Shown here: positions 1-7,970 of the stretch, piece by piece | Numbering within the stretch: position 1 is the first letter of the stretch | How the letters are laid out: each line of letters starts with the position of its first letter | Source: JAABQG01 sp963726365 | Lineage (GTDB): Bacteria; Pseudomonadota; Gammaproteobacteria; Burkholderiales; Burkholderiaceae_C | Length of the DNA stretch: 64,000 nt | Assembly: GCA_963726365.1 (NCBI GenBank) | Contig: CAVSCI010000005.1 | Span: 1-64,000 of the forward strand | Direction: 5' to 3' | Made by a program: the position numbers and the translations under genes | The notes under the pieces: model-generated | Database searches by the model: none | What the model saw: only the letters and a program-made list of their open reading frames with translations | Told to the model about the DNA's origin: nothing

Positions 1-219
1 GCTGTACGAGATTGAAAATATGCGTCCAGGCTAAAGCCCGAGGCTGAATCGCCCCGGGTTTCGTGGAGGCTAGTTGAATAAATGCCAATGTCTGCTTTGG
101 AGCGAGAATTTCCAACAAGCCACAGTCGGGTTTCAATCCAAAGCATGCATCCGGCAAACAACCCGAGCGAGCCAAAGCCCGCCAGAACGCAGGTTTGCTG
201 GCTGGCGTACAAGCTCTGT

Positions 220-371
220 CACCGAACCCAACCGAACTAAAGGCGTTCGTAACAGGCCCTTGGACCGCTGTAGACGTAAAAAAAGCCAGCCTGGTTAGAT
301 CTGATCTTTTTGCACCCCTGAGGGATCTGGTGGCCGGGGCGGAATCGAACCACCGACACGCGGATTTTCAA
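220..371 (-). repeat. R1: displaced tRNA-Phe 3' half with terminator flank
   Basis: Positions 328-371 match the tRNA-Phe gene from the CCA end through the T arm, variable loop and 3' anticodon stem, stopping just after TTGAA of the anticodon loop. Positions 220-327 match the region downstream of the intact tRNA, including a degenerate copy of the ACCAGC/GCTGGT terminator. It lacks one base in the acceptor strand compared with the intact gene. As the copy furthest from the tRNA it would be the oldest junction. Confidence 0.8.
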
Positions 372-600
372 GACAAGGCGCGGTCGGGTTTCGGGTGTCC
401 GTAAGTCGAAGAAACGTAACGAGTTTTGCCCTCTGTGTCGGGTCTGGTGCTGGCGTTACCGAACCTGTTCCCGAACCCCACCTAGCCGCCCGGTTGCATC
501 GCCATACGTTTTCTCTATGTGGATCAAGGCAATGGCGGGGCTGGGTACCGAACTTCACCGATCTGGCCCCATGGCGGCGTTTCGCGGGTGGCCCGGGAGT
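372..600. repeat. D1: long direct repeat, partner of D2
   Basis: This stretch begins immediately after the R1 tRNA fragment and is repeated, with many substitutions, at 2834-3055 immediately after R2. Shared blocks include ACCGAACCTGTTCCCGAAC and CATACGTTTTCTCTATGTGG. Its position directly beside the presumed crossover suggests an attachment-site arm shared by two related elements. No function is established. Confidence 0.7.
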
Positions 601-785
601 TCGACTGTTCTGTCTGGTTTCGGCGTCGCATTGGAGCGTAAGCGCCGCTGGTCTACAGCTTGAAAATCAATCCAAAAAGAAACTTCCGCACCGCCGGAAT
701 CGATAGTGTCTAAACTTCAACGCGGCTCTGGATCTCAGAGTCAGCGGTCGCAAGGTAATTCCAACTTCAAATGGAGAAATGAATC

Positions 786-1055
786 ATGGTGCGAATGTTT
801 GTACGACATAAAGTGAAGGACTACCGCGTATGGAGGAAAGCCTATAACGGCTTCGACGCTGAACGCGGGACAATGGGGGTGATCGGTGCGGCCGTCTATC
901 GGTCCGCTGACGATCCCAATGACATCACCGCGTACCACGACTTCGCGAACCTCACCAAAGCCAGAGCATTCGCAGGCTCAGCACGGCTCAAGGAAGTCAT
1001 GAAAGGCGCGGGGGTAGCAAGCGTCCCGCAAATCTGGTTCGTCAAGGAAGCCTAG
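786..1055 (+). CDS. Small dimeric alpha/beta-barrel (ABM-like) protein
   Basis: The 89-residue protein begins with VRMFVRHKVKDY, a beta strand followed by the DY-WR helix seen in small ferredoxin-like-fold proteins related to antibiotic-biosynthesis monooxygenases, and ends with an AGVASVPQIWF strand. Proteins of this fold act as dimers in oxidation of aromatic substrates or as stress proteins; the substrate here is unknown. There is no signal peptide, so it is probably cytoplasmic. A GGAG-type ribosome site at about 772-776 supports the ATG at 786; a second in-frame ATG lies at 795. It is the first gene of the R1-R2 cassette and is read toward the tRNA-Phe gene, opposite to most genes of the array. 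Confidence 0.75.
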   Translation: MVRMFVRHKVKDYRVWRKAYNGFDAERGTMGVIGAAVYRSADDPNDITAYHDFANLTKARAFAGSARLKEVMKGAGVASVPQIWFVKEA

Positions 1056-1368
1056 TCGTTCTCATCGATGTCACGACACGGCTTCAGCGTCGCTGGCCGT
1101 GTCGGTCACCCCACCTCAACCACCCTCGCCACATCCCCACGGCATTCCGAGCACGACCCGACCAGCGGCAGATCGTCAGCTTTGAAAGCCCCAGTGAAGT
1201 TCTTGATGGTGGCGGCACTGGGTTGCACCATACGTTGGAGAGCAACCGCTTCTTGGCGTCAGCAGAAACACTTGCCACAAATTTACTATTGGTTGCCATA
1301 GATCAAACATGAGCGTCCCTTTTAGGTTCAGCGTGACTAAAGGGAGTACGTTTTATTTGGAGGAAATC
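1056..1368. other. Intergenic stretch with gene-tail remnant
   Basis: Between the two plus-strand genes the only recognisable content is the minus-strand coding remnant at 1106-1231, followed by the ribosome-binding region (TTGGAGGA, about 1357-1364) of the next gene. No promoter could be assigned confidently. Confidence 0.5.
1106..1231 (-). pseudogene. 3'-end remnant of a gene encoding a CxxC tail (copy 1)
   Basis: Read on the minus strand this gives a short frame with the segment IKNFTGAFKADDLPLVGS, then CSECRGDVARVVEVG and a TGA stop at 1106-1108. Codons upstream of the ATG at 1231 run into a stop in the same frame, so only the end of a gene survives. About 80 bp (1106-1185) recur at 6459-6537 in another cassette, where the first cysteine has become arginine. 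The CxxC pair suggests half of a zinc ribbon. The parent protein is not identified. Confidence 0.5.
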
Positions 1369-1881
1369 ATGACCGATCGATCTACTAATAAGCCCCTCGT
1401 CGCCCTTCGGTGCACTGTTGCGGTCGCAATCACGCTGACGATGGGTGTCGCCCTTTCGCAGAACTTACCCAAGGAAGGCAGCTACGACTACATCAGTTGC
1501 TGGTCGGGCACCAGTAAGGACATACCGTTTTCGAAAACCCACGCATTCGGCAACTATGAGTTCGTTGTCACTAATCGAACCACTCCAACCGGCGGCATGT
1601 TCGACATGACGGTCGCACGCTGTGTTGGCCTTTACAGCATGATTGAGGGCAAAGGCGACAATTCGTCCTTCTGCGAAGCCATCGACAAAGATGGCGACAA
1701 ATTTGTCGTGCGCAACTCAATCGAGGGGGGCAAGCCTAAACAAGAGGGAATCACGGGGACCGGCAAGTACGAGGGCATGACCCGCATCGGCACGACCGAA
1801 ATGTTGGGCAGATTCCCGTTGGTCAAGCCTGGGGTGGTTACTGGCTGTGCCCGGCAGACAGGAACCTACAAGATGAAGTAA
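1369..1881 (+). CDS. Secreted beta-barrel-like hypothetical protein
   Basis: The 170-residue product has a classic signal peptide (basic start, hydrophobic VAVAITLTMGVALS, cleavage near SQN) and a mature part rich in glycine and beta strands. It includes a GTGKYEGM turn typical of lipocalin-like or allene-oxide-cyclase-like barrels, and several cysteines that may pair in the periplasm. The ATG at 1369 is preferred over an upstream in-frame ATG at 1309 because TTGGAGGA lies a few bases before it and the signal peptide then begins properly. It is followed by a strong terminator at 2011-2041, so it is probably a one-gene unit. Function unknown. It belongs to the R1-R2 cassette. Confidence 0.75.
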   Translation: MTDRSTNKPLVALRCTVAVAITLTMGVALSQNLPKEGSYDYISCWSGTSKDIPFSKTHAFGNYEFVVTNRTTPTGGMFDMTVARCVGLYSMIEGKGDNSSFCEAIDKDGDKFVVRNSIEGGKPKQEGITGTGKYEGMTRIGTTEMLGRFPLVKPGVVTGCARQTGTYKMK

Positions 1882-2010
1882 TGAGCTTGTTCAAAGTAAC
1901 GTCGGCGGTTACCGTTTGATTTGGCGCAATAAGTACGAATCGTTGGTCAGGCCCACTTCAGGTGGGTGAAATACCCGCGCTAATAAGGTTTGTCTCCAAC
2001 TTAGCGACTC

Positions 2011-2041
2011 ACCCCAGCCTAACCCGCTGGGGTCTTTTTTT
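2011..2041 (+). terminator. Rho-independent terminator of the 1369-1881 gene
   Basis: ACCCCAGC and GCTGGGGT form an eight-base-pair stem around a short loop, followed by CTTTTTTT. It lies about 130 bases after the stop codon of the secreted-protein gene. Confidence 0.85.
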
Positions 2042-2083
2042 GGGCGATCGCCTCACGCATTGTGTTCCCTGCATTCATTGGTC

Positions 2084-2108
2084 AACCCGGACTGAATGCC
2101 GGGTTTTT
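2084..2108 (+). terminator. Second hairpin with T-run
   Basis: AACCCGG and CCGGGTT pair across an eight-base loop and are followed by TTTCG. It lies between the convergent secreted-protein gene and the minus-strand lipoprotein gene and may act as a back-up terminator. Confidence 0.55.
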
Positions 2109-2151
2109 CGTTTCTGGCGCATGACAATCCCGAAGCGCTGAGCCACGGCCA

Positions 2152-2598
2152 TTACGGCACGACCGATGAATGGTGAGCCACGATGAGCCACTTGCCGCCT
2201 CGGTTACGGAACACCATGCTGTAGCGCGCAGGGCGCGATGTTGTCTTGCCATCGCTAACATCTGAGAAGGTGTAGTAGCCCGTGCTGACTGCAATGTCGC
2301 CGTACACACGGAGGAATTCCTCGCCAAACGTGACCCTTGCATTCGGTCGTCTTGCAGGATCCTTGAAATACTCGGCGATGGCGGCCGGGTTGGGCGCGAC
2401 GGTCTTCGCGGTGGTTCCCCATAGCACTGCGTCGGTGTCATACATGGCTGTAATACGCGCCCGGTCACGACTGTTGTAAGCCGCTTGCCACGACCCAGTC
2501 GTCTGGGCCGATGTCGCCTCCACACTACTGCCAACACCTGAGCCTGTTGCGCAAGCTGACAAAAACACCGACAAGAGCAAGGAATACAGTATTCGCAT
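2152..2598 (-). CDS. SnoaL/DUF4440-like lipoprotein
   Basis: The 148-residue product starts MRILYSLLLSVFLSAC, a lipoprotein signal with the lipobox LSAC, so it is probably anchored in the outer membrane or inner leaflet. The rest (WQAAYNSRDRARITAMYDTDAVLWG, split here by an N-terminal helix and cone) fits the NTF2/SnoaL fold of the DUF4440 group, ending with the strand pair MVFRNRGGKW and LIVAHHSS. The start at 2598 is chosen because it gives the lipobox and has AAGGGCGA upstream; a longer frame to 2649 would hide the signal. A promoter-like element shared with another cassette gene lies at 2638-2664. A decayed copy of its 3' end lies at 5191-5310. The ligand or substrate is unknown. Confidence 0.7.
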   Translation of the reverse strand: MRILYSLLLSVFLSACATGSGVGSSVEATSAQTTGSWQAAYNSRDRARITAMYDTDAVLWGTTAKTVAPNPAAIAEYFKDPARRPNARVTFGEEFLRVYGDIAVSTGYYTFSDVSDGKTTSRPARYSMVFRNRGGKWLIVAHHSSVVP

Positions 2599-2637
2599 GA
2601 TGGGTCGCCCTTCTGGGTTGGTTACCGAGCGTGTCAC

Positions 2638-2664
2638 CCTATACCTCAACCTCCGGGATGTAAA
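2638..2664 (-). promoter_or_regulatory. Shared promoter-like element (copy 1)
   Basis: Minus-strand TTTACA, a 15-base spacer, then TATAGG, about 40 bases before the lipoprotein start. The 23-base core is identical to the element at 9585-9611 upstream of another cassette gene. The 15-base spacer is short for sigma-70, so an activator or a chance resemblance is possible. Confidence 0.4.
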
Positions 2665-2789
2665 GCTGCCTCAACCAACCGTCGGCCTGCATAAGCACCA
2701 CCGAACCCCGCTACCGAACCCGCCTCCCATCCAAGGGCCGATGCCCAAAAGACAAACCCCACACTTTACATAGCGGGGCTTTCAATACT

Positions 2790-2833
2790 TGGTGGCCTGG
2801 GGCGGAATCGAAACACGAAAAGCGGATTTTCAA
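2790..2833 (-). repeat. R2: displaced tRNA-Phe 3' half
   Basis: The match runs from the CCA end to the anticodon loop with a few substitutions and losses in the T arm, so it could not fold. Unlike R1, R3, R4 and R5, its downstream flank differs from that of the intact tRNA, so the unit that made it may have carried a different allele of the attachment site. Confidence 0.75.
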
Positions 2834-3055
2834 GACAAGGCACGGGCTCGGTCTGCGGTGTGCCGTAAGCGGAAGAAACGTAAGGAGTTTTCCCTGTGTG
2901 CGATCTGGAGCGGCGATACCGAACCTGTTCCCGAACCTCACCGAGCCGCCGGGGTGCATCGCCATACGTTTTCTCTATGTGGATCAAGGCAATAGCGGTG
3001 GTGGTCACCGAACTTGACTGATCGTGTCGTATGGCGGCGTTTGCGGGTGTCGAGG
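2834..3055. repeat. D2: long direct repeat, partner of D1
   Basis: It starts at the same point relative to R2 as D1 does to R1 and shares long blocks such as ATCGCCATACGTTTTCTC. The two repeats mark the same end of two adjacent cassettes, which points to two related elements inserted in succession. Confidence 0.7.
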
Positions 3056-3310
3056 GGTGTAGTGGCCGTGAGGCGGTTTCGTCGTGTATGGCACCGTTAT
3101 CCTGGCGCTACCGTCTCACGCATACATCGGGCCTCGCCAACGCATCGTCAGCATCGTCAATTTGGCGAAGGGCTGAGTTGCGGCGTTAACATTCTTCGAG
3201 ATTTGCGATCTGCCTGCTCCACAGCAACCATTGGCAATCAGGGACCGACAGACAGCTATGTGACTAGCATCCGGGCAAAGTGAGCAGAGGGGTTGCACCA
3301 CCGCAGCAGC

Positions 3311-4078
3311 TCAGGGAACAACCGAGCCACTCAAGCCAGCCTTGTCGGCTGCCGCCATTACTACTTCCTTCCCCCGCGCGGATTCAATGAACTTCTGAAG
3401 ATAGGCAAGGCCTGTTTCACGGCCCTTTGGGACGCATATAGCCCAATGCTCGACTCCCGATTTGCCGTCAAGAATCCGCGAATTTGGAATATCACGGGAC
3501 ATATTCAGGAGAATGGATTTATTGGTTGCATAGACATCAATTTCTTTTTCGAGAAACATCTGACTTGCGGTCTTGAGAGGCGGCATCGGGACGACCGCTG
3601 CATTCCTGAGCAATTTGGGTAGCGTAATGAGCGACGTACTACCTTGCGTCACGCCAATTCTCACTCCAGTGCGGTCCACGTCAGAGAATTTCGAAACTGT
3701 CGAACCTGCTACCACCAGGTACCCAAGTTCAATGTCCAGTACCGTGGTGGTGAAGTCCATCTGTGCCGCACGTGCAGGCGATGCATTGGTACCTGAGAAA
3801 TCAATCTTTCCCGCAGCAATCCCTGCAAGCAACTCGGCTTGCGATTTCACTTCCACCAGCACGAACTCCACTCCAAGACGCTCTGCCAGAGCTTTTCCAA
3901 GATCTGTGGTTACTCCTTTGGTCGGGCTTATAGAGGTGACACCAACTCGCAAACGCCCGGTCGGCGCCAATGACTGTCGTTGATCGTCGCTAGGTGAAAC
4001 AGGGAGTCCAGCACAACCGACAAGTGCTGCGATAAGGAACAATGTACCTGCACATAGCAAGCGGCGGATGGGGAGCAT
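3311..4078 (-). CDS. ABC-type amino-acid substrate-binding lipoprotein
   Basis: The 255-residue protein has a lipoprotein signal (hydrophobic stretch ending LVGC) followed by a family-3 extracellular solute-binding domain: GRLRVGVTSISP at the start of lobe 1, DFSGTNASPARAAQMDFTTTV in two parts at the ligand cleft, and GVRIGVTQGSTS beginning lobe 2. Such proteins bind polar amino acids or related small molecules for an ABC importer, but no permease or ATPase gene is nearby, so it may act as a sensor or serve a transporter elsewhere. It lies 141 bases downstream of the RidA-like gene on the same strand, and the two may be co-transcribed. It belongs to the R2-R3 cassette. Confidence 0.85.
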   Translation of the reverse strand: MLPIRRLLCAGTLFLIAALVGCAGLPVSPSDDQRQSLAPTGRLRVGVTSISPTKGVTTDLGKALAERLGVEFVLVEVKSQAELLAGIAAGKIDFSGTNASPARAAQMDFTTTVLDIELGYLVVAGSTVSKFSDVDRTGVRIGVTQGSTSLITLPKLLRNAAVVPMPPLKTASQMFLEKEIDVYATNKSILLNMSRDIPNSRILDGKSGVEHWAICVPKGRETGLAYLQKFIESARGKEVVMAAADKAGLSGSVVP

Positions 4079-4219
4079 AGAGACATCCTTTAGCTAGCGC
4101 CGCTCCCAACACAGGTCGGGACCAATCGGGTTCGCCAATCTAACCTAATTCTTGATGGAAGTCACAGGTTAGTTTTTGACCGAACTCGCCCCGTCGCACT
4201 CCGAGTCCATAACTCAGGA

Positions 4220-4681
4220 CTAACGCGGAAGTCGGGCGATCACGTCGATCTCAATGGGAACACCAGAGGGGAGACTCCCGGCTCCCACCGTAGTTCTCGC
4301 TGGTTTGCTCTCCCCGAGTCGCTTGGACATCACATCGTTCATCTTTGCAAAATCGGCCAAGTTGGTCATGTAGACGTTGACCTTCACGACATCTTTCCAA
4401 GTGGCACCGGCACCAGCCAGCACCGCCTCAATATTGTCGAACACCCTGTTAGTCTGAACGGTGATATCGCCCTGAACGGCCAAATTGGTCACTGGATCTC
4501 TGGGTGTAAACCCGGCAGTGAACAAAAACCCATTTGCGACGACGCCTTGAGAGTAAGGCCCAGCGGCCTTGGGCGCTCCTGAGACGGCAACCGTCTTTAG
4601 CTCCCCGCCCATCTGGGCGCAGCCCGTGAGAATCAGGGCAAATAGAAGGCCAGTGATACGCGCAATTGAACCGAGCATCAT
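4220..4681 (-). CDS. RidA/YjgF-family lipoprotein
   Basis: After a lipoprotein signal (LLFALILTGC) the 153-residue protein is a complete RidA domain. It has the KAAGPYSQGV segment, the LFTAGFTPRDP strand, the arginine of PARTTVGA and the glutamate of GVPIEIDVIA that correspond to active-site residues of RidA deaminases. RidA hydrolyses reactive 2-aminoacrylate and related imines in the cytoplasm, so export as a lipoprotein is unusual and its substrate outside the membrane is unknown. Two ATG codons at 4681 and 4678 are both possible starts. It is the upstream gene of a pair with the substrate-binding lipoprotein, which may indicate a joint role in handling an amino-acid-like compound. Confidence 0.85.
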   Translation of the reverse strand: MMLGSIARITGLLFALILTGCAQMGGELKTVAVSGAPKAAGPYSQGVVANGFLFTAGFTPRDPVTNLAVQGDITVQTNRVFDNIEAVLAGAGATWKDVVKVNVYMTNLADFAKMNDVMSKRLGESKPARTTVGAGSLPSGVPIEIDVIARLPR

Positions 4682-4764
4682 GAACTTTCAAAGTGGATGT
4701 GAAGTCGCACGATATACAGTCTTGAGTCGAAGTCAACCCGAGCGAGCCAAAGCGGTCAGCCCAC

Positions 4765-4912
4765 CACCGAACCCAACCGAACCGAAGGCGTTCATGACAG
4801 CCCTTCAGGAATGCCATGGACGTAAAAAAACCAGCCGGGTTAGAGCTGGTCTTTTTGCACCTGAGGGATCTGGTGGCCTGGGGGGAATCGAACACGACAC
4901 GCGGATTTTCAA
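4765..4912 (-). repeat. R3: displaced tRNA-Phe 3' half with terminator flank
   Basis: Positions 4871-4912 match the tRNA 3' half with small losses in the T arm, and homology ends at the anticodon loop. The ACCAGC/GCTGGT terminator and the ACCGAACCCAACCGAAC flank are conserved up to about 4765. A further 19 bases (AACCCGAGCGAGCCAAAGC) at 4736 are shared with the flank of R1 at 161. Confidence 0.8.
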
Positions 4913-5589
4913 GATTGGAAGTTCTACTTTGCAACTTTGGATGTACTCGATCAACACGAGGATGCGAATCCTGATCAAGTCTCAGGGTCATAGGTATTCC
5001 GCTCGGCTTGGCTAGGTACTCGTCGCGCCACAACGGCATGTCGCGCAAGTTGTGACTGGAACGTTAACCTGTGATGGACTCGTAGACACGGTTAATCTTT
5101 GAAGATGCAGCATTGCTGGCCGGAGCACGTGATTGACGTATGCGTTTGCTCATATTTGTGAGTGGAGGACGCCTCAAGGTCGCACCATGCAGATGAATGA
5201 TGAGCAACGATCAGCCACTTGCCGCCGCTTGGCTGCGGAAAGTCATCTGTAGGACAGCGCGATAAGGAAGCGACGTATTAGGTCGACGGTTGCCATCGCC
5301 AAGTTTTAGGAAATGCGCACGACAAAATGTTGTGTACATCAAATCACTATGGACTGCAAAAATTAATACTGCGTTGATAGAAATCAAAGCTCAGTGACGT
5401 GCACGGTAACCACACCTGCCACTAACTGGAAGTCGAGTCACGCTTTGGCATCCGAGCCATGAACGTGAGTAGCCGCGTGCTGACAGCATCGATGTCGCCG
5501 TGGTGTGGAACTGCGCCGTCGGAGCCATCGACCCATTTGGGGAGCGAGCATTCGCTGAGACGGCGGGACAGGCTGATGCTATTGCGGGA
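4913..5589. other. Decayed stretch of the R3-R4 cassette
   Basis: No intact gene. The only recognisable content is a degenerate copy of the end of the SnoaL-like lipoprotein gene (5191-5310). The remainder shows no coding pattern I can support. Confidence 0.55.
5191..5310 (-). pseudogene. Remnant of a SnoaL/DUF4440-like gene
   Basis: The nucleotide sequence aligns with the 3' part of the lipoprotein gene at 2152-2598: GATGAATG, CCACTTGCCGCC and TTGCCATCGC are shared in order. One minus-strand frame reads GGKWLIVAHHSS, as in the intact gene, but a frame change just upstream and the loss of the stop and of the 5' part show it is a fragment. Confidence 0.6.
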
Positions 5590-6227
5590 AGAATATTGGA
5601 CAGCAACTCGGCATCCAGCCGCCCGCCCCCTGTGGGTGAGTCGCTGGGCGCACGACATTGCGTTTGACGATGACCACGCCGTCTTTAGGACTCGTCCAGA
5701 TTGTCTCGACCTCACCAAGGTTGTTGGTTGTTACCACTTTGTAAGCTTGAAAGTGCCTGCCGGCACGGTCACATCACCCAGGACTCGACTTTCAACTCAC
5801 CTCCATCGGCATGGACTGTCCGCTGGCCTGCACGGTCCTGACGTGCTTCGATGTCCAGGTCTTCCCGACCTCTAGGGGCCACCGGTAACCACGGGCGGAT
5901 CGTACGAAAACACGTGCTTTCCGGCGCGGTCTAGCGAGGCGAGGTACGCGTATGTCTTCGGGTCAATAACCCACCCTCCAACCTCAGGTGAGGCTGAGAT
6001 CACCACCGGCTTGCCCTGCCAGGTGCTGTTGCTGAGGGTCCAGACCACTTTGCCGAAGGAATTCCCCAGACTGCCGTGACTCTTGCGTTGGAGCGTCGTG
6101 ACGTGCCGACGGGGGAGGCAGCCAGGCCCTCGGCCACCGGTGGTGTCGTGCTGCATCCGCTGGCGAGCAAAGCGCCAGCCACACCGATGCCGACGGCAAA
6201 AGCATTGAACATAAGACGGGATTTCAT
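5590..6227 (-). pseudogene. Lipoprotein gene broken by several frameshifts
   Basis: The start at 6227 encodes a lipoprotein signal (GIGVAGALLASGC). Switching frames several times downstream recovers a continuous product with the segments FGKVVWTLSNSTWQGK, VGGWVIDPKTYAYLAS, VGKTWTSKHVRTVQASG, LGDVTVPAGTFKAYKVV and GVVIVKRNVVRPATHPQGAG. At least four frame changes are needed, including an in-frame stop at 5872. The beta-strand-rich C-terminal part, with VPAGTFKAYKV, resembles the DUF3108-like barrel found in periplasmic proteins. The family is uncertain. The number of lesions makes real decay more likely than sequencing error alone. Confidence 0.55.
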
Positions 6228-6661
6228 GTTGCTACTCCTTGGTTCGAGAACAAACGCCTCTGGGAAAACCATCCCGTACAAGAGGCACCTGAATCGCAGA
6301 CCAGCGCCTAACGCACGGAGCCGTTTCCAGTCTAGCGACGGGTAAAGGCGCAGCGTTGATATTCGTCAAACGAAAGCAGCAATGGCGGCAACACCCAACG
6401 ACGGTTGATCGCCGGAACTTGACACTCCGTCGGAAAACCCGGCCGGTTGCTCCCACTGTCACCCCACCTCAACAACCCTCGCCACATCCCCACGACATTC
6501 CGAGCGCGACCCGACCAGCGACAGGTCACCGCTTTGACTGCGTCCTTGAAATACTGCGATGGCGGCTTTTCAGGAGACAGATGGCGTTATCGTTCTGATT
6601 GGCATCGGTGCTGGTTTCGGAGCACACTGGATCAGTATCAATAAATGACAGGAAGTACCCC
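6228..6661. other. Intergenic stretch
   Basis: It contains the second CxxC-tail remnant (6459-6545) and otherwise no feature I recognise. The ribosome site of the following decayed gene (AGGAAG) lies at about 6649-6654. Confidence 0.5.
6459..6545 (-). pseudogene. 3'-end remnant of a gene encoding a CxxC tail (copy 2)
   Basis: Homologous to 1106-1185. The minus-strand frame reads SGDLSLVGSRSECRGDVARV, then VEVG and a stop at 6459-6461. One of the two cysteines of copy 1 is replaced by arginine. Only the tail remains. Confidence 0.5.
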
Positions 6662-7657
6662 ATGATCGCAGCAGCCCTACCCGTAGCCGCTGGCGTCGCT
6701 AAGGCGTCTATCGTTGCAGCACCCGGCATCTTGAGCGCAATGGCCAAGGCTATCCAGACGCTGTATGCATTGCAGACGAATTCAATCAGTATCTCGACAA
6801 GCACATTGAGGAAATGAAGCTGTCTCAGAACCCTACCGTGTCGCGGACGGGCAGGGTTTTGGAGATGGCCAAGTTCGGCTTCGGCGTCGGCTACATCACG
6901 CCAGTCGTGGTAATCGCCGTGGGTCAACTACTGCTCGGCAACCTTTGGGAGCCATTGCGGAAGTTGCCACGGCGGCGACCCTATCCAACCCGATTGCGAT
7001 GACTTGTGCAGCCGTAGGCGCGATCTACTATGGCTGGGGCGCTTTGTCAGACAAAGAACGCGAGGAGATTCTCGACAGACTCAGTACAGGTCTTGAGGTT
7101 GGGCGCGATGGTCTTTGTCGGTGGTGCGATTCGTCATTGACAAGACAAAAGAGGTTCTGAGTTCCAAGAACATCACGGAATTTAAGGACTACATCGCGGC
7201 GGCAGCTGACGTCTTCGGCCGGACCCTTGGCGATGTGACAAAGAAATTGTCCGACATGGCTACAGACTTCCTTGACTTATTCAGGAAAAAATCAGGCGAA
7301 GTCGCTGAGAAGACCGGTGAGGCGTTGACTGACGCCTATGGCGCCGTCGTAGACACCGCCATCGAAGGGGCAGAGCGTACCAAGAAGGCATTTACTCGAT
7401 CTAGCAAGCCCAAAAGCACCAAGGCGTGGGTGCAGTCGTACATGGAGGTAACTGAAATTGCGCCCAAGGTTCAACGCGAGCGTGTTGCGACCGTGAAGGC
7501 AGCCGCTGGAAAGCCTGATGTAGCGCCGAAAGCCAAACGCAAGCCGGTCGTGAAAGCGAAGGCTGAAATCGAGCCTCAAGGCAAAGTGGGTGTAGCCTCT
7601 AAAACCAAGCGCAAGCCTGTCTCACCAAGCAGGGCTGGAGAACCGAAGTTGGCCTGA
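6662..7657 (+). pseudogene. Helical hydrophobic/lysine-rich protein gene with frameshifts
   Basis: Reading begins at ATG 6662 (AGGAAG upstream) with an alanine-rich hydrophobic helix (IAAALPVAAGVAKASIVAAP). It then needs frame changes near 6750, 6945 and 7110 to continue through DEFNQYLDKHIEEM, GYITPVVVIAVGQLLLGN, LSNPIAMTCAAVGAIYYGW, a long amphipathic helical part (VAEKTGEALTDAYGAVVDT) and a lysine-rich tail with repeated KRKPV motifs ending at 7657. All three changes have the same sign (one base missing, or two extra). Family not recognised. The two hydrophobic helices suggest membrane association; no function is proposed. Confidence 0.5.
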
Positions 7658-7970
7658 AGGCTCGACACGAAATCTGCCGACTTGCATTGCACAAGCCCGC
7701 CACCGAACCCAACCGAACTGAAGGCGCTCCTGACAGGCCCCTGGGCCGCTATAGACGTAAAAAAACCAGCCGGGTTAGAGCTGGTCTTTTTGCACCCCTG
7801 AGGGATCTGGTGGCCTGGAGCGGAATCGAACCACCGACACGCGGATTTTCAATCTTCCAAGGAGTCGTTGTAGATCAAAGCGCTTGTCCCTCTCACCATC
7901 TACAAATCCTATTTTTCTGGTACTTCCGTTCCCTTTGGAAGATGTCCAAAATCTGGGGTTTTGTAGACGG
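7658..7970. other. Junction region around R4
   Basis: Contains the R4 copy of the tRNA-Phe 3' region with terminator (7690-7854) and about 115 bases before the stop of the next minus-strand gene. No gene is seen. Confidence 0.6.
7690..7854 (-). repeat. R4: displaced tRNA-Phe 3' half with terminator flank
   Basis: The best-preserved copy. From 7808 to about 7854 it differs from the intact tRNA by a single substitution before diverging in the anticodon loop. The terminator and flank up to ACAAGCCCGCC (7691) are nearly identical to those of the intact gene. High identity suggests a recent junction. Confidence 0.85.

Larger units (their letters stand above)
1..785. other. Left flank without an intact gene
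   Basis: I see no convincing coding region here. The stretch contains the leftmost tRNA-Phe 3' fragment with its flank (220-371) and the long repeat D1 (372-about 600). A sequence near 46-75 resembles the terminal repeat of IS3-family elements, but no transposase follows it. Small open frames here only reflect the repeats read in all frames. Confidence 0.6.
2665..3310. other. Gene-free junction region
   Basis: This stretch holds the R2 tRNA fragment, the D2 repeat and about 250 bases (3056-3310) with no recognisable gene. The sequence just left of R2 has its own GCCCC/GGGGT hairpin instead of the tRNA-Phe terminator found beside the other copies. Confidence 0.55.

Noticed and set aside
46..75. 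IS3-family-like terminal sequence at the left edge
   Set aside because: No transposase frame follows and the opposite end is not in the window, so it cannot be supported as an insertion sequence.
295..3008. Minus-strand frames in D1 and D2 containing the string CLENP as possible integrase ends
   Set aside because: The C-terminal part is simply the tRNA-Phe fragment translated, and the rest has no integrase motifs or conserved frame between the two copies.
4140..4172. CTAACCT...AGGTTAG inverted repeat between the RidA and substrate-binding genes, considered as an attC site
   Set aside because: The right half does not fit GTTRRRY and the spacing is too short. It may be a weak hairpin only.
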